Assembly: GCA_903901335.1 (NCBI GenBank)
Contig: CAIUQR010000120.1
Location: 1 to 60,334 of the forward strand
Direction of reading: 5' to 3'
DNA length: 60,334 nucleotides
DNA from: an uncultured delta proteobacterium
GTDB taxonomy: Bacteria; Desulfobacterota; Desulfobulbia; Desulfobulbales; Desulfocapsaceae
The translations under genes and the position numbers were made by a program. Shown piece after piece: positions 28,301 to 36,435 of this stretch. Numbering within the stretch: the first letter of the stretch is position 1; every line of letters starts with the position of its first letter. The notes beneath the pieces were generated by a model, which searched no databases, was not told the DNA's origin, and was given only the letters and a program-made list of their open reading frames with translations.

Positions 28301-29538
28301 CAGCTGACGGACCGTCTCTGGTGGTTGCCCCAACGTCCGTTTCTACAAACTGGCTGTCCGAAGTGCACCGATTTACCCCGACCCTGAATATCGTCTCATT
28401 ACCGGCAAAAGATAGGACCAAAACGATCAGTGACCTGGGAAGATTCGACCTGTTGATAACAACCTACACCCTGCTCCAGCAGGAAACCGAACTCCTGGCA
28501 AGTGTCAAATGGCAGGCTATTATCCTCGATGAGGCCCAGGCCATCAAAAATGCCGCCACCAAACGGTCCAGGGCCGCCATGTCCCTGCAGGCCAGATTCA
28601 AACTCATCACCACCGGCACCCCCATTGAAAATCATCTTGGTGAACTCTGGAACCTGTTTCATTTCATCAACCCCGGGCTCCTCGGCTCCATCAATTCATT
28701 CAATGAACGGTATGCGATACCCATCGAACGGTATCATGACCGGGAGGCCAAGCTGAAACTGAAAAAACTGATCCGCCCCTTCATTCTGCGACGGATCAAA
28801 TCGCAGGTCCTTGACGAACTGCCGCCACGCACCGAAATCACCCTGGAAGTGGAAATGTCCCAAGAGGAGACCCACTTCTACGAAGCCCTCAGGCAAAACG
28901 CTCTTGATATTCTGGAAGGCAATAAGGAAAGGAAGGGGCGCCACCTGCAGATACTGACCGAGATCATGAAACTTCGCCAGGCCTGCTGCAACCCCCGCCT
29001 GATAGATCCGAATATGACCATTTCCAGTTCGAAACTTGAGGTTTTTGCCTCGGTCGTCGAAGAACTGGTCGGCGGCCGTCATAAGGCCCTTGTCTTCAGC
29101 CAGTTTATCGGTCATCTGAAGATCATCAGGGAATTTCTTGACTCGAAGAACATCTCCTATCAATATCTTGATGGATCAACCAGCTCAAAACAACGCCAGC
29201 AGAGGATCGAGGCCTTCCAGTCCGGTGAAGGCGACCTGTTCCTGATCAGCCTGAAGGCCGGGGGACTTGGTCTGAATCTGACCGCCGCTGATTACGTGCT
29301 GCATATGGATCCCTGGTGGAATCCGGCCATAGAGGACCAGGCCTCCGACAGGGCCCACCGCATCGGCCAGACCCGACCCGTGACGATCTACAGGCTCGTC
29401 TGTAAAAATTCCATCGAAGAAAAGATCGTCAAACTCCACGAGGAAAAACGAGATCTTGCCGGTAGTCTGCTGGAAGGAAGCGACATCAGCGCCAGGATGA
29501 ATTCCGATGAGTTGCTGGATTTAATCAGGACAGGATAA
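25345..29538 (+). CDS. SNF2/RapA-family helicase with a ~900-residue N-terminal region
   Basis: The 1397-aa protein ends in a complete SNF2 ATPase: LADDMGLGKTLQS (Walker A, near residue 970), ILDEAQAIKN, TTGTPIENHLGELWNLF, and the second lobe SLKAGGLGLNLTAADYVLHMDPWWNP with DRAHRIGQTRPV (motif VI). Such enzymes move along DNA or displace RNA polymerase. The first ~900 residues contain alpha-helical repeat-like sequence and a SNF2-associated region but no domain I can name. The start could be 25345 or the ATG at 25375; neither has a strong ribosome site. Confidence 0.9.
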   Translation: MAFRLNTKSIMTIENDLLQHYENLSSFEKTLLQFLSIVYEPANISLIINCLHTLELRSARGNRPTVANLNHYLAKFQQLNLLTRDRQCAPEIVETLSKYAVAEGTFASFAQAIRDEAPVSYYYGKWTTRCWRAMRELRIGIYSQNFDLIDDATVFINSQCHEIAPTVPPTVQVTARPFNIDWFRSLPTSFQFYLLDNVLRHAQANLLSFPEILHFLSDNREFEDLNIDEQLPFKRLLFNQLLLQGNLDDARKLLTSHLELFSGTGALGALHFLLGNRTEATAAFAYDMAFLQKMAGSEKVAFFGPAGLFYILALLQKENTTHQEIANRIGLSLSLFAGTVEEKAYSFLAMVLDGQIKNTLPEGNLTLDDDESPHSLTVLFAGLCQYWLNSTVQPEVEEKITSLYSSALQNGYLFFALLFAEILAKISDNKNEYLPVVEDLRKKTGIISLITILEPEEPWRRSLQALIHATATQKDPSQTIRMAWMIEFQKGTMVINPREQKLAPSGEWSKGRPISLARLASSNSLGYLSVQDRKISVAIEKTLQPETRNAGYRLDMDKALVAMIGHPHLFLSASPTTPVEFIAGEPELLVQERGNQLHIRFAQTITSDNITVYQETPTRFKIITINDNHRRIAQITGKDGLTVPIEASEQVLTAIGNISSFMTVHSAIAADASMNKEANINFVEADPTIYMHLLPYGTGFRLEMFVKPFKDGVHYLKPGQGVENIMAEVGGKRLQTRRNLALEEEKARNIEELCPIFDLAIDLEQETDREWHLLDPDDCLQALFELQAISDQVIVEWPEGEKLTISHQASFKNLNLKIRTNRQNWFAMSGQLVLDQEHIIDLKELLAKVKKTSGRFIQIGEGQFLALTQEFKKRLDDINIYSEEFNEQSEDEILIHPLAAIPLEELANQASTSADAGWKNQLSRITEIQNFFPELPSTLQAELRDYQTEGYNWLARLAQLGVGACLADDMGLGKTLQSLAIILKFAADGPSLVVAPTSVSTNWLSEVHRFTPTLNIVSLPAKDRTKTISDLGRFDLLITTYTLLQQETELLASVKWQAIILDEAQAIKNAATKRSRAAMSLQARFKLITTGTPIENHLGELWNLFHFINPGLLGSINSFNERYAIPIERYHDREAKLKLKKLIRPFILRRIKSQVLDELPPRTEITLEVEMSQEETHFYEALRQNALDILEGNKERKGRHLQILTEIMKLRQACCNPRLIDPNMTISSSKLEVFASVVEELVGGRHKALVFSQFIGHLKIIREFLDSKNISYQYLDGSTSSKQRQQRIEAFQSGEGDLFLISLKAGGLGLNLTAADYVLHMDPWWNPAIEDQASDRAHRIGQTRPVTIYRLVCKNSIEEKIVKLHEEKRDLAGSLLEGSDISARMNSDELLDLIRTG

Positions 29539-29631
29539 TTGCAAACAACAACGAGGCAGCTCAGAGGAGCAGGGAAAGGACAACGGATACCTGTTCAAAA
29601 AATGGATTACGTGCGGGGAGTATCGGGCGTC

Positions 29632-30087
29632 TCAGAGATCACCCATCAGTTTTTTCAGAATCAGGCCAAAAAAAATAGCATCCCGGGACTCGAACAGCCA
29701 CCCCAGGTGGGTAAGGCAGTTCCCACAGAAGGCCAATCGCCAGGTAAAGCCGGAGAACCAACAGAATTCAGTACTGGCGGCGCCATGGACAATACAGCCA
29801 GGGGCCAGGGAAAAACAGATAATCTCAAAAACGATTCCGGCGGGATTAAAAAAAGTGTGGGTCCGCGATCCGTCGCGAGAGGACAATAATTCGACAGCGG
29901 TTATCGGATGTCTGCAGTTCCTGCAGACAACAGCCTTTCCTTCTTCGCTCTTAACAGCCTGCTTTTCCGCAGTGACGAGGCGCGATTGCCTCTGTTCCTG
30001 CCCATCCCGCAACTGCAGACATGTCCGGTGAACATTCCATATCGCATCGACTGCTTCATTCTGCTGACCGGAATAGTCGATATGCAC
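29632..30087 (-). CDS. CULT-domain (cereblon-like) protein
   Basis: A 151-aa protein whose residues 50-150 match the CULT domain: CRNC, HTFFNPAGIVFEIICFSLAPGC, the three-Trp cage in FCWFSGFTW and HLGWLF, and CGNC to complete the zinc site. In eukaryotes this domain is the thalidomide-binding part of cereblon; single-domain bacterial forms bind similar cyclic imides and uridine-like ligands, with unknown physiological roles. It converges with the SNF2 gene end. The N-terminal 50 residues are polar and not conserved-looking, so a later start is possible. Confidence 0.85.
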   Translation of the reverse strand: MHIDYSGQQNEAVDAIWNVHRTCLQLRDGQEQRQSRLVTAEKQAVKSEEGKAVVCRNCRHPITAVELLSSRDGSRTHTFFNPAGIVFEIICFSLAPGCIVHGAASTEFCWFSGFTWRLAFCGNCLTHLGWLFESRDAIFFGLILKKLMGDL

Positions 30088-30204
30088 GAATCAATCTCCG
30101 AGAGCGCGTACCATGAGGTCGGACTTGAGAAACAAGCGGGGTACGTTTTCAGGCACCCGTTGTCGGATCATATCCGGCCGCAGAAAATTTCTTCCAACTA
30201 TTTT

Positions 30205-31779
30205 CTATTGTTTATAAAAATCGATAATGGCCTCGATCATTTCCGGTATTAAATGCACCGAAGGCTGCACGTCTACGGTTAAACCGTTATCAGTGACCGT
30301 CTTGGCCGTAATCGGACCGATTGCGGCAATCCTTACCCCTTTGAGCAAGCGCTTCAACTCCTCCTGGTCTGCTGCATCAACCATGGTCAAAAAATTTCTG
30401 ACCGTCGAAGAGCTGGTAAATGTCACCATGCTTACCCTGCCGGCCTCAAGTTCATTCCTCAAGGCATCCTTCCGTCCCTGCGGCGGTACATTCTTGTACA
30501 CCGGTGCCACCGTCACCTGGGCGCCTGCGCCCCTGAGAGTCTCCGGCAGGATCTCCCTGGCCTTGGAGGCTCGGGGGATCAGGATGTTCCTTCCCTCGAC
30601 ACCCTGATCAAGCAGGCTTTCGGCAAGTCCTTCGCTTGTGAAGGTCGAGGGGATCAGATCTGCGTTGATCCCATACTCGAGCAGGGTATCAGCTGTGCTC
30701 TTCCCGACAACCGCTATTGCCGGCCCCTTCAGATCCCTGGCATCCAGCCCCTTGGCAAAGAGGCGCTGGAAAAAGTATTTGATCCCATTTAAGGATGAGA
30801 ATAAAATCCAGTGATATTCCTTCAGTCGTTCAAGTTCACCGTCGAGCACTTCATAGGAATCGACCGGCTCTATGTTGATGGTTGAATATTCCAGGCAATC
30901 AGCGCCAGCTTCCTCGAGACCTGCAGTCAGTTCGCTGGCCTGGTCTCTTGTTCTGGTGACCACTATCCGTTTGCCGAAAAGGGGGCGTTTTTCAAACCAG
31001 TCAATCTTCTCGCGTAACTTGACCACCTCACCGACAATAATCAATGATGGGGGTTTTATACCGGCATCCTTGACGACTTCGGTTATGGTTTTAAGGGTCC
31101 CGACCACGGATTGCTGCTGAGGAGTCGAGGCCCAGCGCACAACGGCCACCGGTGTTTCCGGGTCCCGACCGAACCTGATCAGATTGTCGACGATGATCGG
31201 CAGGTTTTTAATCCCCATATAGACCACAATCGTCCCGGTCCCAATGGCAATCTTTTCCCAATTTATATTCGAATCGGTCTTTGTCGGATCCTCGTGCCCT
31301 GTTACAAACGTTACAGATGTCGTATAATCACGATGGGTAATTGGGATACCGGCATAGGTCGCCGCGGCAGTTGCCGATGTAACCCCGGGGACCACCTCGA
31401 AGGGTATCCCTGCCGCCGCAAGCTTTTCAACCTCTTCGCCGCCCCGTCCGAAGATAAAAGGATCACCGCCTTTGAGTCGGACAACGTTTTTACCGGCAGA
31501 CGCATGATCAATCAGCATCTGGTTGATCTCTTCCTGGGTATGGGTATGTTTGTCGCCCCCCTTTTTTCCGGCATATATCAATTGCGCTGCCGGAGAAACA
31601 TGCTTCAACAGCTTCTGACTGGCCAGGTAATCATAGACCACTACCTCCGCCCGCTCCAGAAGGTATTTGCCGCGTACGGTAATAAGGCCGGGATCGCCCG
31701 GACCGGCGCCGACCAGATAGACCTTTCCGGGTCTCTTTTTCTTTTTCTGTTCTTCCATAATCACAGGGGGCAGGCTCAC
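30205..31779 (-). CDS. Fused uroporphyrinogen-III C-methyltransferase / uroporphyrinogen-III synthase
   Basis: The ~524-aa protein joins CobA/SUMT (residues 15-260: [44 protein letters not shown]) to HemD (residues 265-524: [25 protein letters not shown]). It closes and then methylates the tetrapyrrole for siroheme and cobalamin, the former needed by dissimilatory sulfite reductase. The frame opens with GTG at 31779; an ATG at 31758 (MEEQKKKKR) is a good alternative. Neither has a clear ribosome site. Confidence 0.93.
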   Translation of the reverse strand: MSLPPVIMEEQKKKKRPGKVYLVGAGPGDPGLITVRGKYLLERAEVVVYDYLASQKLLKHVSPAAQLIYAGKKGGDKHTHTQEEINQMLIDHASAGKNVVRLKGGDPFIFGRGGEEVEKLAAAGIPFEVVPGVTSATAAATYAGIPITHRDYTTSVTFVTGHEDPTKTDSNINWEKIAIGTGTIVVYMGIKNLPIIVDNLIRFGRDPETPVAVVRWASTPQQQSVVGTLKTITEVVKDAGIKPPSLIIVGEVVKLREKIDWFEKRPLFGKRIVVTRTRDQASELTAGLEEAGADCLEYSTINIEPVDSYEVLDGELERLKEYHWILFSSLNGIKYFFQRLFAKGLDARDLKGPAIAVVGKSTADTLLEYGINADLIPSTFTSEGLAESLLDQGVEGRNILIPRASKAREILPETLRGAGAQVTVAPVYKNVPPQGRKDALRNELEAGRVSMVTFTSSSTVRNFLTMVDAADQEELKRLLKGVRIAAIGPITAKTVTDNGLTVDVQPSVHLIPEMIEAIIDFYKQ

Positions 31780-31934
31780 AGAGTGATCTGCCGGTTACAA
31801 CCTCCTTTGCATCTGAATGACTGCTCTCGAAAGAGAGCAATACTACCAAGTTTGATTCAATTCATCAAGCAAACAAGCACGCAACAGCAGAACACTCCAT
31901 CCCGCGAAAAGCAAACTATCCTCTCCGAAAAGGC

Positions 31935-31968
31935 AAAAAGGCATGCCCGCTCAGCAAGGCATGCCTTT
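31935..31968 (-). terminator. Rho-independent terminator of adk
   Basis: On the minus strand, AAAGGCATGCC pairs with GGCATGCCTTT across a ten-base loop, followed by a T-run. It lies about 50 bases after the adk stop. Confidence 0.8.
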
Positions 31969-32017
31969 CAATGCAATTTCCCGGAACAACCGGAAAATCA
32001 AAAAAAACGATCGGTTC

Positions 32018-32698
32018 CTACAGTTCTTTCATGATCAGTTCGGTTACCTGACCGATCGAAACGGAACCATCGACCGAGATGACCTTCAGACCGCCGGCCT
32101 CTTTAAAATAATTGACTGCGGCCATAGTCCCGGTCTTGGTATCATAATAGATCCCATGACGTTTACCGATTGCGACCTCGTCCTGATCATCGGCACGAAC
32201 CTTCAGCTCACCACCGCAGACACGGCAGACAAGCTTTCCATCCTTCTCAACAGGCTTGATGGCCTCAAAGGCGATATGGTTGGGATGGTTGTTATCATTC
32301 ACACAGAGTCTGCGGCCCGTGATACGCTCCTTCGCGATCTGCCGATCGAGAACGATCTCAATCACATAGTCAAGGGCGAGACCGGCCTCTTTCAGATTTT
32401 TGGCAAGGGTAATGGCCTGCTCTTTGGAACGGGGAAAGCCATCCAGTATCCAGCCGTCCTTACAGTCGGCCTTCTGCAGGCGAGCGATCATCATCGGGAT
32501 GGTGATATCATCAGGAACCAGATCTCCGCGGTCAATGTACGCCTTAGCCTTCTTGCCAAGCTCAGTCCCACCACCGATATGCTCCCTGAATATCGCACCG
32601 GACTCAATATGGGGAATATTGAATTTTTTCTGTACGATAGCTCCCTGAGTACCTTTGCCGCTTCCGTTCGGTCCAAAAACCAGAATATTCTTGCCCAT
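32018..32698 (-). CDS. Adenylate kinase
   Basis: The 226-aa protein has the P-loop GPNGSGKGTQG, AMP-site helices (SGAIFREHI), LDGFPRSKEQA and a long LID with a CRVCGGE zinc-type pair near residue 160. It converts ATP plus AMP to two ADP. AAGGAGAGGA precedes the ATG. It is transcribed alone and ends at a clear terminator. The LID differs from the usual four-Cys form: only CxxC plus one other Cys (RRLC) and a His-rich stretch are seen, so metal binding may be altered. Confidence 0.93.
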   Translation of the reverse strand: MGKNILVFGPNGSGKGTQGAIVQKKFNIPHIESGAIFREHIGGGTELGKKAKAYIDRGDLVPDDITIPMMIARLQKADCKDGWILDGFPRSKEQAITLAKNLKEAGLALDYVIEIVLDRQIAKERITGRRLCVNDNNHPNHIAFEAIKPVEKDGKLVCRVCGGELKVRADDQDEVAIGKRHGIYYDTKTGTMAAVNYFKEAGGLKVISVDGSVSIGQVTELIMKEL

Positions 32699-33097
32699 AC
32701 GTCCTCTCCTTAATTAGATGATGAAATATATCAACAGCCAGGTTTACATTATTTTCCCAGAACTGATGAGGCTCGGCTCCTTCCGGCGGGACGACATGTC
32801 GTTCGTCTCACGCCAGGCATCGATGATGCTGACCATGAATGAACGGTCACTCATCATGGACGGCAACCAGAGGCCGTGCCCTCTGTGCTGGATAGTTCTT
32901 GTAAAGGAAATCCATGCCAAGCAAGGCGTCACTATATACCAAAAAAGACCTTGAGGCCAGAAAAATATCTTTGCTATATTTTTGACTTTCAGGCGGAAAG
33001 CGGGTATTTTTCCTCGGAATACATGAGCCTTCCGGAAAACGGTTCTGTGCGTTCAGCCCGGACCGTTTCAGATAACCATACACCACCTCAACAGAAT
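32699..33097. other. ~400-bp gap between adk and hom
   Basis: The frame of hom stays open back to 32876 but its extra codons look non-coding, and frames on the other strand are short and featureless. Divergent promoters for adk and hom presumably lie here. I see no palindrome or leader structure I would defend. Confidence 0.4.
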
Positions 33098-34411
33098 ATG
33101 ATGAAAGAGATATGTGTCGGCCTCATCGGCTTCGGTACCGTCGGCAAAGGGCTGGCAGCAACGCTGCTGCTGCAGAAAGATCGCCTCAGGCAACGGGTGG
33201 GTGCTGCGGTGACGCTCACCCGAGTGGCCGACATCAGCATTCCAAGCCTTCCGGCGGAATTCAGCTCGGTGGCCTTTTCCCGGGAGGCCCGTGATGTCTA
33301 CACCGATCCAGATATCGACATCGTCGTCGAGCTGATCGGCGGTATCGAACCGGCAAAGTCCTTTATCCTGGCCGCCATCGAAGGCGGCAAGCACGTGGTC
33401 TCGGCCAATAAAGCCCTGTTTGCCAACCACGGCCGGGAGATCTTCGCCGCGGCCATCAAAAACAAGGTGGAAATCGGTTTCGAGGCCAGTGTCGGCGGCG
33501 GCATTCCGGTGATAAAATCACTGAAGGAAGGCCTTGTTGCTAATCGCATCGAGGCGATCAGCGGGATCCTGAACGGGACGGCCAATTTCATCCTCACCCA
33601 GATGACCGATCACGGCACGCCATTCGCGGAGGTCCTCAAAGACGCCCAGGCCAGGGGTTTTGCCGAAGCGGATCCGACCTACGATATCGAAGGGATCGAC
33701 ACGGCCCATAAGCTCGCCATCCTGATGTCCATCGCCTACGGCCTGCACGTCGGGGTTGATGACATCACCACTGAGGGCATCAGCACTATCGAACCGATCG
33801 ATATCGAGTTTGCCAGGGAATTCGGCTATAAAATCAAACTGCTCGCCATCAGCCGCAACCACGGCAGTCATGTCGAGGCCCGTGTCCATCCGACCATGGT
33901 CCCCGAGGACCATATGCTTGCCAATATCAACGGGGCCTTCAATGCCATTCAGTTCATCGGCGACACGGTCGGCGACATCCTCCTCTATGGTCAGGGTGCG
34001 GGCATGATGCCGACCGGCAGCGCCGTGGCAGCTGACGTGGTCGATATCGGCAGAAATATTCTGTCGGGCGCCATCAACCGGGTGCCGGCCCTTTCCTTTC
34101 TGCCCGAATTCATCGGAGAGCCCAACATCACACCGATGAGCGAACTGACCTGCCCCTATTATTTCCGGGTCACCGCCCTGGACAAACCGGGGGTCCTGTC
34201 CAAGATCTCCGGGATCTTCGGACAGTGCAATATCTCGATTAAATCCGTGATCCAGAAGAGCCGCCACGCCGACGAACCGGTGCATATCGTCCTGATGAGT
34301 CATCGGGCCCTGGAGGCGGATGTGGTCAAGGCGCTCGCCGAGATTGACGGGCTGGATATCTGCACGGCGCCGACCATGAAGATTCGCATCCTTGGCGATG
34401 ATCACGAATAA
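33098..34411 (+). CDS. Homoserine dehydrogenase
   Basis: The 437-aa enzyme starts at ATG 33098 or 33101, directly before the NAD-binding EICVGLIGFGTVGKG. The central part has SANKALFANHG, EASVGGGIPVI, GILNGTANFIL and EADPTYDIEGIDTAHKLAIL, which contains the catalytic Lys. A C-terminal ACT domain (from about residue 350, VTALDKPGVLSKIS) would give threonine feedback control. It makes homoserine for threonine and methionine. The following gene is the likely homoserine kinase. Confidence 0.95.
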   Translation: MMKEICVGLIGFGTVGKGLAATLLLQKDRLRQRVGAAVTLTRVADISIPSLPAEFSSVAFSREARDVYTDPDIDIVVELIGGIEPAKSFILAAIEGGKHVVSANKALFANHGREIFAAAIKNKVEIGFEASVGGGIPVIKSLKEGLVANRIEAISGILNGTANFILTQMTDHGTPFAEVLKDAQARGFAEADPTYDIEGIDTAHKLAILMSIAYGLHVGVDDITTEGISTIEPIDIEFAREFGYKIKLLAISRNHGSHVEARVHPTMVPEDHMLANINGAFNAIQFIGDTVGDILLYGQGAGMMPTGSAVAADVVDIGRNILSGAINRVPALSFLPEFIGEPNITPMSELTCPYYFRVTALDKPGVLSKISGIFGQCNISIKSVIQKSRHADEPVHIVLMSHRALEADVVKALAEIDGLDICTAPTMKIRILGDDHE

Positions 34412-34453
34412 TCTCCACCGCCCGTTGTGTCTGATAACGGGCATCGATCCAGT

Positions 34454-35677
34454 ATGAAATATCTTATACTTGTTGGTGACGGCATGGGGGATCTGCCGAT
34501 AGCCGAAATCGGCAACCGGACTCCCCTCCAGACGGCTGCGACACCGGCCATGGATGAACTCTGCCGTAAAGGGCAGGTCTTTCTGAACCGAACGGTTCCG
34601 GAGGGGTTTCCGCCGGGCAGCGATGTCGCCAATCTCTCCCTGCTCGGTTATCGTCCGCAAAAATATTACACCGGCCGGGCGCCTCTTGAGGCCGCGGCTA
34701 TGGGTATCGATCTCAAAAGCGATGAGACCGCTTTCCGCTGCAACATGGTCACCCTCGATTTTTCAGTGCCCGATCATGTCCGAATGATCGACTTTTCCGC
34801 AGGTCATATCAGTAACCGGGAGTCCCACGCGCTGATCGCATCCCTGGAGGAGAAATGCGCCACCGATGTCTTTCATTTCAAACCGGGCGTGAGCTACCGG
34901 CACATCCTGATCGTAAAAGGCCCCTATCCCGAGATGGGCACCGCCCCGCCCCATGACCATACCGATCAGGACGTGACCCATCTGTGGAACAGATACCTGA
35001 CCGACCCCGGCTGGGCAACCCTGCTTGCCGGATCACGCCGGGTCCTCGACAATCATCCGGCAAATGTGCAGCGCATAAAAGAGGGGAAGAATCCGGCCAA
35101 TTGCATCTGGTTATGGGGGGAAGGAAGACCACCATCGATGCCGACCCTGCGACAGCGTTTCGGGATCAGCGGCAGCATGATCTCGGCCGTTGACCTGCTG
35201 AAAGGGCTCGGAGTCAATGCCGGATTGACAGTCGTCGATGTCCCTGGCGCCACCGGCTACCTCGACACCAACTATCAGGGCAAGGCCCAGGCAGCACTTG
35301 ATGCCCTGCGCACCCAGGACTTCGTCTTTGTCCATGTGGAGGCGCCGGATGAAACCGGGCACCAAGGACTTCTCGACAAGAAAATTCAGGCCATCGAGGA
35401 GTTTGACAGCAAGATCGTTGCCCCGATCATTAAAGGCCTCAGGGACCGGGGGGATGATTTCCGGGTAGCGGTGACCATGGATCACTTCACCCCGATCTCC
35501 CTGCGCACTCATACCTCCGATCCGGTGCCGGTCTGCATCTATGATTCCAGGGAGACCTCTCCAGGATCCGGACAGCCCTTTTCGGAAAAGATACGCGGTT
35601 TGGCAGGGATCGTTCTTTTCTCCGACGGTGAGCAACTTATAGAATGTCTTCTTGAACGGAAAGAGAACGACCAATGA
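34454..35677 (+). CDS. Archaeal-type phosphoglycerate mutase fold; proposed homoserine kinase
   Basis: The 407-aa protein belongs to the metal-dependent alkaline-phosphatase superfamily: LVGDGMGDLP at the N-terminus with the first metal Asp, PPGSDVANLSLLGY with the Ser nucleophile, YYTGRAPLEAAAMGI, HVEAPDETGHQG and TMDHFTPISLRTHTSDPVP near the C-terminus. One branch of this family replaces ThrB as homoserine kinase in bacteria lacking it. The position 42 bp after hom strongly favours that role over glycolysis; this is inference from context. It overlaps ybgC by four bases (ATGA). Confidence 0.85.
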   Translation: MKYLILVGDGMGDLPIAEIGNRTPLQTAATPAMDELCRKGQVFLNRTVPEGFPPGSDVANLSLLGYRPQKYYTGRAPLEAAAMGIDLKSDETAFRCNMVTLDFSVPDHVRMIDFSAGHISNRESHALIASLEEKCATDVFHFKPGVSYRHILIVKGPYPEMGTAPPHDHTDQDVTHLWNRYLTDPGWATLLAGSRRVLDNHPANVQRIKEGKNPANCIWLWGEGRPPSMPTLRQRFGISGSMISAVDLLKGLGVNAGLTVVDVPGATGYLDTNYQGKAQAALDALRTQDFVFVHVEAPDETGHQGLLDKKIQAIEEFDSKIVAPIIKGLRDRGDDFRVAVTMDHFTPISLRTHTSDPVPVCIYDSRETSPGSGQPFSEKIRGLAGIVLFSDGEQLIECLLERKENDQ

Positions 35678-36108
35678 ACAGCAGCCTTACCGAGCCCATC
35701 CACCGGATAACAACCAGGGTCCTCTACGGCGATACCGATGCCGGAGGAGTCGTCTATAATGCCAATTACCTGCGCTATTTTGAAATCGGGCGCACCGAGC
35801 TCATGCGGGAATGGGTCTGTTCCTACCGTGACATTGAAAAACTGGGGCTGATCCTGCCGGTAACAGAATGTTATACCCGCTTCAAGGCCCCCGCCTTCTA
35901 CGATGATCTGTTGACAATCGAGACCTCACTCACCGAGCTGAAAAACATTTCCTGCCGGTTCTGTTATAAAATAACCCGCCAGGAGGAGGGACAGCCAAGG
36001 CCGAAGCTTCTGGTGAAAGGATTTACTGTTCATGCCTCGGTGAACAGAGACGGCAGACTGACCAGCCTGCCTGATGACATTATAGAAAAGCTGCAGGGCC
36101 TCATTTAG
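35674..36108 (+). CDS. Acyl-CoA thioesterase, YbgC/4-hydroxybenzoyl-CoA family
   Basis: A 144-aa single hot-dog domain protein. The catalytic motif VLYGDTDAGGVVYNANYLRYFE (here with the Asp in YGDTD) and the helix GRTELMREW are characteristic. It hydrolyses short acyl-CoA or acyl-ACP esters. In Proteobacteria ybgC usually leads tol-pal, which is not visible here; instead the gene is coupled to the threonine-pathway gene upstream by a four-base overlap. No functional tie to that pathway is evident. Confidence 0.88.
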   Translation: MNSSLTEPIHRITTRVLYGDTDAGGVVYNANYLRYFEIGRTELMREWVCSYRDIEKLGLILPVTECYTRFKAPAFYDDLLTIETSLTELKNISCRFCYKITRQEEGQPRPKLLVKGFTVHASVNRDGRLTSLPDDIIEKLQGLI

Positions 36109-36269
36109 ATCCAACTTTCAACCATATGATAACGAGACGCAGGCGGACAGAGAGCAGAGAGTCTACACAAGAAATGGAATAAATCAGCCACCATGGCCCT
36201 GCTAAGTTTTACCGGTCCTGTCGATATGTATTGACAACGAAAATTCTGGGTGTATAGTGAACGTCTCAA

Positions 36270-36347
<78 letters not shown>

Positions 36348-36355
36348 ATAAAATC

Positions 36356-36390
36356 AAGGGCTTACGAAGAATCTTCGTAAGCCCTTTTTT
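36356..36390 (+). terminator. Terminator after tRNA-fMet
   Basis: AAGGGCTTACGAAGA (36356-36370) and its exact complement (36372-36386) form a 15-pair hairpin followed by TTTTTT. It lies ten bases after the tRNA end and therefore within the left end of the island. Confidence 0.85.
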
Positions 36391-36394
36391 GTTA

Positions 36395-36414
36395 TTTCTA
36401 ACCTATTTCTAACC
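36395..36414. promoter_or_regulatory. Paired TTTCTAACC sites, left end (putative integrase arm sites)
   Basis: TTTCTAACC occurs at 36395-36403 and 36406-36414, 11 bp apart, one helical turn. The same pair occurs at 57337-57356 near the integrase gene and, as TTCCTAACC, at 57575-57594. Such phased pairs near att are typical of arm-type binding sites of tyrosine recombinases; binding is inferred. Confidence 0.6.
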
Positions 36415-36435
36415 AGCACAAAAAATCCTACTTAA

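Noticed and set aside
29539..29889. 116-codon plus-strand frame after the SNF2 gene.
   Set aside because: It overlaps the CULT gene on the other strand and has no family or ribosome site.
32876..33097. N-terminal extension of homoserine dehydrogenase.
   Set aside because: The normal enzyme starts directly before its NAD-binding loop, and the upstream codons have no domain.
33518..34660. 380-codon antisense frame across hom and the mutase-fold gene.
   Set aside because: It is the complement of two well-supported genes and its composition is His/Arg-rich, as for shadow frames.
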